Under the pieces are notes generated by a model, which did not search any database, was not told the origin of the DNA, and saw nothing but the letters and a program-made list of their open reading frames with translations. This document shows positions 38,585-47,002 of a stretch of 64,000 nt of DNA, piece by piece (the first letter of the stretch is position 1; every line of letters begins with the position of its first letter). Source of the stretch: Mycolicibacterium hassiacum DSM 44199 (GTDB lineage: Bacteria > Actinomycetota > Actinomycetes > Mycobacteriales > Mycobacteriaceae); the NCBI RefSeq assembly GCF_900603025.1, contig NZ_LR026975.1:2852001-2916000 (forward strand). The letters run 5' to 3'. The position numbers were made by a program, and so were the translations under genes.

Positions 38585-40233
38585 ATTCGCTCCGGAGCGG
38601 TCACGCCGAGAATGCTCAGTCCGTTGGCGATGACCTGGCGGGTCGCCTCGCACAGCGCCAGCCGCGCGGCGTGCAGGTCGGTGGGTTGTTCGTCGCCCTG
38701 CGGCAGCACCCGGCAGGAGTCGTAGAACCGGTGATAGTCACCCGCCAGATCCTCCAGATAGCGCGAGACCCGGTGCGGTTCACGCAGTGCCGCAGCGGTT
38801 TTCAGTACCCGCGGGAACTCGCCGAGATTGCGGATCAGCTGCCCTTCCTTCTCGTGCGTGAGCAGCTCGAGATGGTCGGTGCTCGGCTGCACTCCGAGGT
38901 CGGCGGCGTTGCGCCGCAGCGCCGAGAGCCGCGCGTGCGCGTACTGCACGTAGTAGACCGGGTTCTCGTTGGTCGCCGACGACCACAGCTGCAGGTCGAT
39001 GTCGATCGGGGTGTCCACCGAGCTGCGGATCAGCGCGTACCGGGCCGCGTCCACGCCGATGGCCTCCACCAGGTCGTCGAGGGTGATCACGGTGCCGGCC
39101 CGCTTGCTCATCCGTACCGGCTGGCCGTCGCGGACCAGGTTGACCATCTGGCCGATGAGCACCTCGACGGTGTTCGGATCCTCGCCGAGCGCGGCGGCCA
39201 CCGCCTTGAGCCGGGCGATGTAACCGTGGTGGTCGGCGCCGAGCATGTAGATGCACAGGTCGAAGCCGCGCTGGCGTTTGTCGAGGTAGTAGGCGATGTC
39301 GCCGGCGATGTAGGCCGGCATGCCGTCACTCTTGATGACGACGCGGTCCTTGTCGTCGCCGTAGTCGGTGGTGCGCAGCCAGACCGCGCCGTCCTTGTCG
39401 TAGATGCTGCCGGCCCTGCGCAGCCGCTCGATGGCCTCGGCGACCCGGCCGGAGGTGTGCATCGAGTCCTCGTGGGTGAAGACGTCGAAGTGGGTGCCGA
39501 AGTCGCGCAGCGACTGCTTGATGTGGTCGAACATCAACTCCACGCCGATCGCGCGGAACGTCTCACGCTGTTCGGCCTCGGGCAGCTCCAGCGCCCCGGG
39601 CTCCTTGGCCAGCACCGCGGCGGCGATCTCCTTGATGTACTCGCCGGCGTAGCCGTCCTCGGGGGTGGGCTCGCCCTTGGCGGCGGCAATCAGCGAGTTG
39701 ACGAACCGGTCGATCTGCGCGCCGTGGTCGTTGAAGTAGTACTCGCGGGTGACGTCGGCTCCCTGCGAGCTCAGCACCCGCCCCAGCGCGTCGCCGACCG
39801 CGGCCCAGCGGGTGCCACCGATGTGGATCGGCCCGGTGGGGTTGGCCGAGACGAACTCGAGGTTGATCCGCTGGCCGGCGAGCTCGTCGGAGTGGCCGTA
39901 GCGGTCCCCCGCGGCCAGCACGTCGGCGACCAACTTGTTCTGGGCGGCGGCGTCGATGCGCAGGTTGACGAACCCCGGACCGGCGACCTCGGCTGCGGCG
40001 ATCCCGCTCTTGCCGGCGAGCGCCTCGGCCAGCCAGCCGGCCAGGTCCCGGGGATTGACGCCGACCTTCTTGCCGAGTTGCAGCGCCAGGTTGGTGGCGT
40101 AGTCACCGTGCCCGGGATTGCGCGGCCGCTCCACGGTGACCTGGTCCGGGAGTACTGAGGTGTCGAGGCCGTGCTCGGTCAACACCGCGGCGGCGGTGGA
40201 CTTGAGCAGGTCGGCCAGATCGGCGGGGGTCAC
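38581..40233 (-). CDS. argS: Arginyl-tRNA synthetase
   Basis: This 550-residue class I synthetase has the HIGH-like motif [18 protein letters not shown], the arginyl-type MSKRAGT in place of KMSKS, and the C-terminal all-helical anticodon-binding DALR domain. It is the first gene of the argS-lysA-hom-thrC-thrB series and sits beside the tRNA-Arg gene, as in other mycobacteria. Confidence 0.97.
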   Translation of the reverse strand: MTPADLADLLKSTAAAVLTEHGLDTSVLPDQVTVERPRNPGHGDYATNLALQLGKKVGVNPRDLAGWLAEALAGKSGIAAAEVAGPGFVNLRIDAAAQNKLVADVLAAGDRYGHSDELAGQRINLEFVSANPTGPIHIGGTRWAAVGDALGRVLSSQGADVTREYYFNDHGAQIDRFVNSLIAAAKGEPTPEDGYAGEYIKEIAAAVLAKEPGALELPEAEQRETFRAIGVELMFDHIKQSLRDFGTHFDVFTHEDSMHTSGRVAEAIERLRRAGSIYDKDGAVWLRTTDYGDDKDRVVIKSDGMPAYIAGDIAYYLDKRQRGFDLCIYMLGADHHGYIARLKAVAAALGEDPNTVEVLIGQMVNLVRDGQPVRMSKRAGTVITLDDLVEAIGVDAARYALIRSSVDTPIDIDLQLWSSATNENPVYYVQYAHARLSALRRNAADLGVQPSTDHLELLTHEKEGQLIRNLGEFPRVLKTAAALREPHRVSRYLEDLAGDYHRFYDSCRVLPQGDEQPTDLHAARLALCEATRQVIANGLSILGVTAPERM

Positions 40234-40352
40234 GAGGGTCCATCCTATGGTCTGGGGTGGTCAGCGCCCGAATCCGTATCCGTCGCCCCACGGGTTCGGG
40301 CCTCGGCGAGGATGCGCTACGCTGTCCTAGCCCCAACCGGCGCACCCCATGC

Positions 40353-40425
40353 GCCCCCGTAGCTCAGGGGATAGAGCGTCTGCCTCCGGAGCAGAAGGTC
40401 GCAGGTTCGAATCCTGCCGGGGGCA
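40353..40425 (+). tRNA. argV: tRNA-Arg, anticodon CCG
   Basis: The acceptor stem GCCCCCG (40353-40359) pairs with CGGGGGC (40418-40424), followed by A at 40425. The D arm GCTCAGGGGATAGAGC, the anticodon arm TCTGC-CTCCGGA-GCAGA and the T arm GCAGGTTCGAATCCTGC are all intact. The anticodon CCG reads CGG arginine codons. The 3' CCA is not encoded. All mobile elements of this window lie on its downstream side. Confidence 0.96.
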
Positions 40426-40509
40426 CAGCCTCTGAACTGCGCGTTTGTCGCTGACAGCGCGCACGTCGGACCTGTGTCACGACGAAAAGTCACACAAAAA
40501 TCACAACAG

Positions 40510-40522
40510 CCCCGAAACGGGG
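40510..40522 (-). terminator. Small hairpin terminator
   Basis: CCCCG-AAA-CGGGG forms a 5-bp stem. On the minus strand it follows a stop codon at 40525 after 2 bases and is followed shortly by ATTTTTG. It would terminate the broken gene upstream on the minus strand. Confidence 0.45.
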
Positions 40523-40524
40523 TG

Positions 40525-40644
40525 TCACTGAGCGCGCTTCCGGCTTGCACGGATGGTGCCGAGCACGTTCGCTGCGTCCCGCAACGAGTCGGTGTCGGAA
40601 TGCAGGTACAGCCGTGAGAAGTTCTGGACCTTGGATGAGCTAAC
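40525..40644 (-). pseudogene. C-terminal remnant of an unidentified gene next to tRNA-Arg
   Basis: About 39 codons remain, reading KVQNFSRLYLHSDTDSLRDA then ANVLGTIRASRKRAQ before the stop at 40525. A stop codon precedes the fragment. The dense charged/helical sequence and the hairpin after the stop look like a true gene end. Its position beside a tRNA suggests an element gene such as an integrase, but I do not recognise the family. Confidence 0.45.
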
Positions 40645-40823
40645 TCAGGGAGCCGGTCCACCCGAGACTGCGAGAACCGGGATCATCCACGCTGCGTTGA
40701 TCACCGATCCCGATCACCACCGAACCTGATCAATCCACGCTGCGGGACCAGGGACTGCCCACGCCGAGAGAACCGTCCCTACTGTCGTCTGCCATGAGGA
40801 TGGGACCAGTGTGACCTGATTTT
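40645..40823. other. Non-coding flank of the IS21-family element
   Basis: I see no gene here. ATCCACGCTGCG occurs twice (near 40685 and 40734) and GATCACC twice. GATGGGACCAGTGTG near 40799 resembles the repeated GATGGGACCAC motif of the adjacent IS21 end, so the IS end may have an extra degenerate copy or be rearranged. Confidence 0.4.
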
Positions 40824-40944
40824 TGCCAGGGTGATGGGACCACCTGGATTGCCAGTTATGGGACCACCGGCGCGTCGCGTCGGTGGTCTTTTCGTTTGTT
40901 CGTTCGATCGGTCGTGACGGCTCAAGTCACGGAGGTCGGCGGGC

Positions 40945-42567
40945 ATGGCTTTTCGGGAGGTCAGTGTGAATGAGATCAGAGAAGTGTTACGGGTGTGGCT
41001 GGGGGTCGCGGGGTTGCCGGCGCCGGGCTATCGCACGATCGCCGCGCATTGCGGCCTGGACCGCAAGACGGTGCGGCGCTATGTCGAGGCCGCCCAGGGG
41101 GCCGGTCTGCGCCGCGACGCTGATCCCAGCGCGATTGATGACGGCCTGATCGGGTTGGTCGCCGAAGCGGTGCGTCCGGTGCGCCCTGATGGCCACGGGG
41201 CGGCGTGGGAGCAGCTTTTGGGGTTCGAGGATCAGATCACTGCCTGGGTGGCTGGCACGCCAGAGCAGCGGCCGTTGACGGTGACCAAGATCCACACCCT
41301 GCTGGGTCGGCAGGGCTGTGTGGTGCCGTACCGGACATTGCATCGATTCGCCAGCCAGCGTTGCGGTTTCGGCCGCAAGGACCTCACAGTACGGGTCGCC
41401 GATGGTGATCCCGGGGTGGAGTGCCAGATCGATTTTGGCTATTTGGGGATGCTCACCGACCCCGCCGACGGGCGGCGCCGCAAGGTGCATGCCCTGATCT
41501 TCACCGCGGTGTACTCCCGACACATGTTCGTGTGGCTGTCCTACTCGCAGACCCTGGCCGCGGTGATCGCCGGATGCGAGGCGGCGTGGGAGTTCTTCGG
41601 GGGCGTGTTCGCGGTGCTGATCCCCGACAATCTCAAACCGGTGATCGCCGCCGCCGATGCGGTCAACCCGCAGTTCAGCCAGGGCTGGCTGGACTACGCC
41701 GGCCATGCCGGGTTCCTGACCGACCCGGCGAGGGTGGCCTCGCCGAAAGACAAGCCGCGCGTGGAACGCGCCGTGCAATACGTGCGCCGAAACTTCTGGG
41801 ACGGTGAAACATTCACCAGCCTTGAGCAAGCGCAGCAGGCCGCCGTGCGGTGGTGTCGTGACACGGCGGGCACCCGCACCCACGGCACCACCTGCGCACA
41901 GCCGGGGCAGGTGTTCACCGCCGAGGAACAACCGAAGCTGCTGCCGGCGCCGGAGGTCTATGACGTGCCGGTGTTCAAGACGGTCAAGGTGCACCGCGAT
42001 TTCCACGCCGAGGTCGGCAAGGCGCTGTACTCGCTGCCCGAGTGCTGGATAGGACAGCGCTTGGACGTGCGCGCCGACACCGAGCTCGTGAAGTTCTACC
42101 ACCGCGGCGTGCTGGTCAAGGTTCACCCCCGCCAGCGGCCCGGTGGGCGCAGTACCGACCCCACCGATCTGCCCGAACACAAGACCGGCTACGCCCTGCG
42201 GGATGTGGCGGCGTTGATCGCCACCTGCGCCTCCCACGGCCCCCACGTGGGGATCTACGCCGAACACATCCTCGATGACCGGCTGCCCTGGACCCGGATG
42301 CGCACGGTCTACCGCCTGCTGGGCCTGGTACGGCGCTACGGCGCAGCGCGGGTCGAACAAGCCTGCTCGCTATCGCTGGATCTCGATGTCGTCTCGGTGA
42401 ACAAGATCGCCTCCATGCTGGAGCGCGCCACCGAGACCAGCGCCCCGGCACTGCCACAGGCAGTCGGCCACACCGCGACCCGGTTTGTCCGCGATCCATC
42501 CGAATTCAACTCCACCCCAACATCATTGACCGCCGTACCCGGCACCGATCCCGAGGAGACCCGCTGA
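40945..42567 (+). CDS. istA: IS21-family transposase IstA
   Basis: The 540-residue transposase has an N-terminal helix-turn-helix (YRTIAAHCGLDRKTVRRYVE) and a DDE integrase-type core, with Asp in VECQIDFGYLG, Asp in VLIPDNLKPVI and Glu in KDKPRVERAVQYVRRNFW. It cuts and joins the element ends with help from IstB. It appears intact. The first M could also be a later ATG or GTG (VNEIREVLRVW). Confidence 0.92.
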   Translation: MAFREVSVNEIREVLRVWLGVAGLPAPGYRTIAAHCGLDRKTVRRYVEAAQGAGLRRDADPSAIDDGLIGLVAEAVRPVRPDGHGAAWEQLLGFEDQITAWVAGTPEQRPLTVTKIHTLLGRQGCVVPYRTLHRFASQRCGFGRKDLTVRVADGDPGVECQIDFGYLGMLTDPADGRRRKVHALIFTAVYSRHMFVWLSYSQTLAAVIAGCEAAWEFFGGVFAVLIPDNLKPVIAAADAVNPQFSQGWLDYAGHAGFLTDPARVASPKDKPRVERAVQYVRRNFWDGETFTSLEQAQQAAVRWCRDTAGTRTHGTTCAQPGQVFTAEEQPKLLPAPEVYDVPVFKTVKVHRDFHAEVGKALYSLPECWIGQRLDVRADTELVKFYHRGVLVKVHPRQRPGGRSTDPTDLPEHKTGYALRDVAALIATCASHGPHVGIYAEHILDDRLPWTRMRTVYRLLGLVRRYGAARVEQACSLSLDLDVVSVNKIASMLERATETSAPALPQAVGHTATRFVRDPSEFNSTPTSLTAVPGTDPEETR

Positions 42568-42568
42568 C

Positions 42569-43366
42569 ATGACCACCACCCACCGTGGCGCCACCGACCC
42601 TATCGGCGCTGATCTGCTCAGACTGCTCAAGGCCCTCAAACTCGGAGCGATGGCCGACACCCTGCCCGAACGCGCCGCCCTGGCCCGCCAACACAAACTC
42701 AGCCACATCGGCTTTCTCGAAACACTGCTCGCCGACGAGGTCTCCAGACGCGAATCCCGCTCCGCCGCACTACGAGCGGCCAAAGCCGGGCTCGACCCCA
42801 CCATGCGGTTCGACACCTGGACCGCACATGAAGACCTGCGCTATGACCGCACCCTGCTCGGCGATCTGACCTCACTGCGGTTCCTCGACGCCGGCCAGTC
42901 CGCCATCGTCCTCGGACCCGTTGGTGTTGGCAAAACTCATCTGGCAACAGCATTGGGGCACATGGCTATTCGTCGCCGCCACACCGTCGTGTTCGGCCGC
43001 GCCGACAAACTGTTCACCCGGCTACGCGCCGCCCGGCTCGACCACACCGTCGAAGCCGAGATCCGCCGACTGGCCGCCGTCGACGTCCTCATCATCGACG
43101 ACTTCGCGCTACGACCCCTCGACGCCACCGAAACCAGCGACTTCTACGAAATCGTCGTCGAACGCCACCGCACCAAGACCACCATCGTGACGTCGAACCG
43201 CGAGCCCGCCGAATGGCTGACCATGACCGCCGACACCCTGCTCGCCCAATCAGCCATTGACCGGCTGACCTCCGCAGCCCACACCCTGGTCATCGAGGGA
43301 CCGTCCTACCGACAACGCACCCGACCCCAGCTTGACCCCGGCCCCGACGACGAGCATCCTCAGTAA
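42569..43366 (+). CDS. istB: IS21-family helper ATPase IstB
   Basis: This 265-residue AAA+ protein is related to DnaC. Its P-loop is GPVGVGKTHLATALGH and its Walker B is VDVLIIDDFAL, with the IstB C-terminal pattern ETSDFYEIVVERH. It assembles on target DNA and directs IstA. It starts one base after the istA stop. Confidence 0.93.
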   Translation: MTTTHRGATDPIGADLLRLLKALKLGAMADTLPERAALARQHKLSHIGFLETLLADEVSRRESRSAALRAAKAGLDPTMRFDTWTAHEDLRYDRTLLGDLTSLRFLDAGQSAIVLGPVGVGKTHLATALGHMAIRRRHTVVFGRADKLFTRLRAARLDHTVEAEIRRLAAVDVLIIDDFALRPLDATETSDFYEIVVERHRTKTTIVTSNREPAEWLTMTADTLLAQSAIDRLTSAAHTLVIEGPSYRQRTRPQLDPGPDDEHPQ

Positions 43367-43420
43367 CGCGCCACGGTGGTCCCATCCCCTTGGCAATCAG
43401 GTGGTCCCATCACCCTGGCA

Positions 43421-43716
43421 AGCGACACATCCACCGCCTCCCGCCGACCGCCTGAGAGGCTCACAGAGCCGCTTCCGCCCCACTGCAGTACTTCCCTCCC
43501 CTACCGCTGAAGACCCTGTACTACTGCTCAGGCCGCTCAGGGCCTCGTACCACTGCCCACCATCCACCGTCCCCTGCCGGCCGGGTTGGTGTACGGGCGC
43601 GTGGCGGGGTGTGGTCGCGGGCAGCCGGCAGCGACCCCCGTCCACTGCGCGGTGACCGTGCGGCTCCAGGGCTGTGGCCGGTGTGCGGCGTGGGCTGTCT
43701 ACGCGACACTGACCCG
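43421..43716. other. No recognisable gene between the IS21 element and the pseudogene
   Basis: This 296-bp stretch is GC-rich, without a frame that looks like a protein and without inverted repeats I can detect. It is probably residual accessory DNA. Confidence 0.35.
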
Positions 43717-44154
43717 ATGACTCGTGGTGACTGGGTGCTCGGGCTGCTGACGGTGGTGGTCCCGGCTCTCATCGGCGCCGGGTCGGCCCTGCTCACGCAG
43801 CGTCTGTCAGCCGGGACTCGCGCGCCAACCGCCGCCTCCAGAAGCGCGCCGAGCTGCGCGACGCCATCCACCAGTTCCTCGAAGCCGTGCAGGCCGCCGA
43901 GGCGTTCACGGACCCGGCATCCCGTGGTCGCGGGTGACCGCAACGCGCTGCTGCACCGCATGTGGTACCGGAAGCGGGCGCTGGAGGTGGTCGCACCGAG
44001 GGAGCTTGACGCGGCGGCGGAGGCCCTGACCGTGGCCATGCGCAGCGTCATGTTCGATGAGCTGCCCGAGGGGCAGGACATCTAGGAGTACCTGGACGGT
44101 CCCCGGCGTGATTTCCTCGAACGTGCCAACGCAGCCCTGTACGACAAGGACTGA
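43717..44154 (+). pseudogene. Frameshifted gene for a small membrane-anchored coiled-coil protein
   Basis: The start MTRGDWVLGLLTVVVPALIG then AGSALLTQRLS is a membrane anchor. The sequence then continues in another frame as DSRANRRLQKRAELRDAIHQ and FLEAVQAAEAFTDPASRG, and returns to a third segment RNALLHRMWYRKRALEVVAP. It then crosses an in-frame TAG (GQDI-stop-EYLDGPRRD) and ends FLERANAALYDKD. At least two frame changes and one stop make it a pseudogene of a membrane-plus-coiled-coil protein of about 145 residues. The function is unknown. Confidence 0.65.
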
Positions 44155-44169
44155 ACCTCCTCGTTTCCT

Positions 44170-44207
44170 CAGTTCACAGGGTTTCCGATGCTTTGAACTG
44201 GGGTTTT
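44170..44207 (+). terminator. Hairpin with U-tract after the pseudogene
   Basis: CAGTTCA (44170-44176) pairs with TGAACTG (44194-44200), and GGGTTTT follows. It lies 16 bp after the pseudogene stop and fits a factor-independent terminator. Confidence 0.5.
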
Positions 44208-44369
44208 GTCGTCGGTAGCGGCAGCGCGGTGGCCGCAGACCGGCCACCGCGCACCCGGCCACCAACGCGGAGGCCGACCGTCCTACCCCAGCCCGCGTCC
44301 CGCTGATCACCGCGCCCGGACAATCGGCGGCGTGTGTCGATCACGCCATCAGGAGTACCAGGCTGTCTG
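44208..44369. other. Residual DNA before IS256 copy 1
   Basis: There is no supported gene. One frame reads ARVPLITAPGQSAACVDHAI shortly before the element and could be the remains of a coding sequence cut by the insertion, but it is too short to assign. Confidence 0.3.
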
Positions 44370-44898
44370 GAGCAATGATCAATACCTGTGGATGAGCCTT
44401 GGCGTGGGGGCGTGAAAATGGGCGCACCTTCCCGAGGATGATCATCACGGAATCAGGTATTCGATCAAGACCGGCGTTGGCGCGCTGGTTGGGAAGGTAC
44501 GCCCATGCTCACCGTAGTTCACGATGGCCAGGAGGCCAACGACGAAACCGGCGGACGCTCATTGCTCGACGAGATCGTTCGCGACGGCGCGCGGCAGATG
44601 TTGGCCGCGGCGTTGCAGGCCGAGGTCGCCGCCTACGTGGCCGCCTTCGCCGACCAACTCGATGAGGACGGCCGCCGACTGGTGGTGCGCAACGGCTACC
44701 ACCAGCCCCGGAAGGTGCTGACCGCCGCCGGCGCGGTCGAGGTGAAAGCGCCGCGGGTCAACGACCGCCGCGTCGACCCCGACACGGGCGAGCGCAAGCG
44801 GTTCTCCTCGGCGATCCTGCCGGCCTGGGCGCGCAAGTCTGCGCAGATGAGTGAGGTACTGCCGCTGCTGTACCTGCACGGCCTGTCGACCAGCGATG
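44370..44898 (+). mobile_element. IS256-family element copy 1, 5' fragment only
   Basis: The left end GAGCAATGATCAATACCTG is at 44370, the same terminus as in the other copies. The fragment runs through the transposase start at 44505 (MLTVVHDGQEANDETGG) to LPLLYLHGLSTSDE. It stops abruptly at 44898, where the 3' end of copy 2 begins in the opposite orientation. About 950 bp of the element are missing. Its sequence is closer to copy 4 than to copies 2 and 3. Confidence 0.88.
44505..44898 (+). pseudogene. Truncated IS256-family transposase (copy 1)
   Basis: About 131 N-terminal residues remain, including the zinc-ribbon-like NGYHQPRKVLTAAGAVEVKA region. All three catalytic acidic residues are missing, so it cannot transpose. 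The open frame runs on into the neighbouring IS end. Confidence 0.85.
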
Positions 44899-45596
44899 AG
44901 GAATTGTCAAGACCTGTGGATCGGGGTGTTTCAGGCGACCTCCGTTCCGGGTTGTTCGGCGCCGTCGGTGGGCGGCTGTGTTGGGGTGATCTCGGTGGGG
45001 CGTTCGAGCAGTTTGCCCTTGTGGAAGACCGCGCCGGCGCGGACCAAAGCGACCAGGTGTGGGGCGTTGACGGCGCGCCAGCGGGCCGCGGCGGCGTCGA
45101 TGAGCTTGTAGGCCATGGCCAGACCAGCTGCTCGTGACCCCGGACCTTTGGTGACTTTGGTGCGCAAACGCACTGTGGCGAAGGTGCTTTCGATCGGATT
45201 CGTGGTGCGTAGGTGGATCCAGTGCTCGGCGGGATAGTGGTAGAATTCCAGCAGGGTGTCCAGATCGTCGGTGATCTTGGCGACCGCCTTGGGATATTTG
45301 GCGCCGAAGTCGACCTCGAAGGCTTTGACCGCGAGCTGGGCTTTGTCGATATCCTCGGCGTTGTAGATCTCTTTGAGCGCCGCCAACGCCGACGAGTGCG
45401 CTGATTTCGGCAGCGCGGCAAGAACATTAGCCTGCTTATGAAACCAGCACCGCTGCTCTTTGGTGGCCGGGAACACCTCACGCACCGCGTTCCAAAACCC
45501 CAAGGCGCCATCGCCGACCGCGAGCACTGGGGCGGTCACTAGGGCACCATCCTTATTGCGGATGCCTGATGGGTGTTCGTTGAAGGGACTCGGCGG

Positions 45597-45730
45597 GGGC
45601 CGAGGTGACGGCCAGGTGCGGTCGCTCGTAGAGGGCCAGCATGACACCGCCGCCCTCGGCCCTCCCGGAGTCGCAGACCGGCATCAGGAAGACGCGCCGC
45701 AGAGCGCCAGTTAGTGACCGTCCGGTGGTC
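45597..45730 (+). ncRNA. Predicted IS110 bridge RNA: target-binding and donor-binding loops
   Basis: Two stem-loops lie between the left end and the transposase start. In the first, GGGCCGAGG (45597-45605) pairs with CCTCGGCCC (45654-45662), with an inner CGGC/GCCG and GGT/ACC stem. Its loop holds GCGGTC (45618-45623), identical to the left half of the target, and GCATGAC (45639-45645), the reverse complement of the right half GTCATGC. In the second, ACCGG (45677-45681) pairs with CCGGT (45722-45726). Its loop holds TCAGGAAG (45684-45691), identical to the element's right end at 47022-47029, and TTAGTGAC (45711-45718), complementary to the left end GTCACTAG with one G-U pair. This is the guide layout known for bridge RNAs. 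The RNA ends are estimated. Confidence 0.75.
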
Positions 45731-45772
45731 GACCCCCTCGCCGCGTCGTCGCTGCCACCTTGAGGAGATTCG

Positions 45773-47002
45773 TTGTCCGAGGAAACCGCAGAAATCATCT
45801 ACGTCGGGTTGGACTGGGCTGCCGCCACTCATGCCGTGTGCGTGCTGTCCGCAGTGGGAAAGATACTGGCGCAGTTCATGATTGACCATACTGCCGATGG
45901 CATCGCCACACTGATTCGCAAACTGTCCAAGTTCGGCGATCCCGCCGATGTGCACATCGGGATCGAACGACCCAATGGGCGGCTGGTCGACCTGCTGCTC
46001 GAAGCCGGCCACCCGGTCATCCCGGTATCCCCGAACGCCATCAAAACGTGGCGGGACGGCGAAGTCATCTCCGGCGCCAAGTCTGATGCCGGTGACGCCC
46101 TGGTGATCGCCGAATACCTGCGCTTGCGCCACCATCGACTGCGCCCCGCAGCCCCGTACAGTTCGTCGACCAAGGCGCTGCGCACGGTGGTCCGCACCCG
46201 CGACGACGTTGTCGCCATGCGGGTGGCGGCCACCAACCAACTCAGCGCCCTGCTCGATGATCACTGGCCTGGCGCCAAAGCGATCTTCGCCGACGTCGAA
46301 TCTCCAATCAGCCTGGCGTTCCTGCGTCGCTATCCCACCGCGGCCAGCGCCGCTCGACTCGGAGAGAAACGCTTGGCTGCGTTCCTTGTCAAGCATTCCT
46401 ATTCCGGTCGACGACCAGTCAAAGAACTGTTGACCCGGCTGCGCAGCGCACCCGCAGGCACCACCGATCCCGTCCTGACTATCGCCGTCCGCGACGTCGT
46501 GCTGGCCCTCGTCAGCGTCATCGAGGCGCTCAACAGCGCAGGCAAGGCCCTCGACCGATCCGTCATCGCCCGCCTCGGGGAGCACCCGGACGCCGAGGTC
46601 TTCACGTCGCTGCCAAGGTCGGGTCAGATCAACGCCGCCCAGGTGCTCGCCGAGTGGGGCGACTCCCGTGCAGCCTACGACGGTCCCGACGCCGTGGCCG
46701 CCCTGGCCGGGGTCACTCCCGTCACCAAATCTTCCGGCAAACAACACGCCGTGCACTTCCGCTGGGCATGCAACAAACGCTTCCGCCGAGCACTGACCAC
46801 CTTCGCTGACAACAGCCGACACCAAAGCACTTGGGCAGCCGACATCTACAACCGAGCCCGCGCGCGCGGACACGACCACCCCCACGCCGTGCGAATCCTC
46901 GCCCGCGCCTGGATTCGCGTCATCTACCGCTGCTGGCACGACCAAAGCCCCTACGACCCCGCCCGGCACGGTGCCGTACAAAAACTGCACACCGCAGCAT
47001 GA
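45773..47002 (+). CDS. IS110-family recombinase/transposase
   Basis: The 409-residue protein has the RuvC-like DEDD domain, with Asp in IIYVGLDWAAATHAV, Glu in VHIGIERPNGR, and two Asp in GAKSDAGDALVIAEYL. The C-terminal Tnp domain carries PRSGQINAAQVLAEWGDSRA and TPVTKSSGK, where the catalytic serine is expected. The TTG start at 45773 is preceded by GAGGAG. It is predicted to be guided by the adjacent RNA and appears intact. Confidence 0.92.
   Translation: MSEETAEIIYVGLDWAAATHAVCVLSAVGKILAQFMIDHTADGIATLIRKLSKFGDPADVHIGIERPNGRLVDLLLEAGHPVIPVSPNAIKTWRDGEVISGAKSDAGDALVIAEYLRLRHHRLRPAAPYSSSTKALRTVVRTRDDVVAMRVAATNQLSALLDDHWPGAKAIFADVESPISLAFLRRYPTAASAARLGEKRLAAFLVKHSYSGRRPVKELLTRLRSAPAGTTDPVLTIAVRDVVLALVSVIEALNSAGKALDRSVIARLGEHPDAEVFTSLPRSGQINAAQVLAEWGDSRAAYDGPDAVAALAGVTPVTKSSGKQHAVHFRWACNKRFRRALTTFADNSRHQSTWAADIYNRARARGHDHPHAVRILARAWIRVIYRCWHDQSPYDPARHGAVQKLHTAA

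Larger units (their letters stand above)
40824..43420 (+). mobile_element. IS21-family insertion sequence
   Basis: The element is about 2.6 kb. The left end begins TGCCAGGGTGATGGGACCAC at 40824, and the right end is its reverse complement ending CCTGGCA at 43420. Both ends contain a second internal copy of the GATGGGACCACC-type motif, the multiple terminal repeats typical of IS21. Two genes, istA and istB, are separated by one base. The flanks (CCTGATTT on the left, AGCGACAC on the right) do not form a target-site duplication. Confidence 0.9.

Noticed and set aside
40353..40425. A second att-like copy of the tRNA-Arg 3' end within the window
   Set aside because: I scanned the accessory region by eye and found no repeat of the T-arm/acceptor sequence; only a computed search could exclude it.
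43609..44085. 158-codon frame starting at 43609 as an intact gene
   Set aside because: Its upstream half before 43717 does not look coding and the downstream part mixes frames; the pseudogene reading from 43717 is more coherent.
45535..45780. Continuation of the IS256 copy 2 minus-strand frame through the IS110 left end
   Set aside because: The frame stays open by chance across the IS110 leader; it does not restore a transposase.
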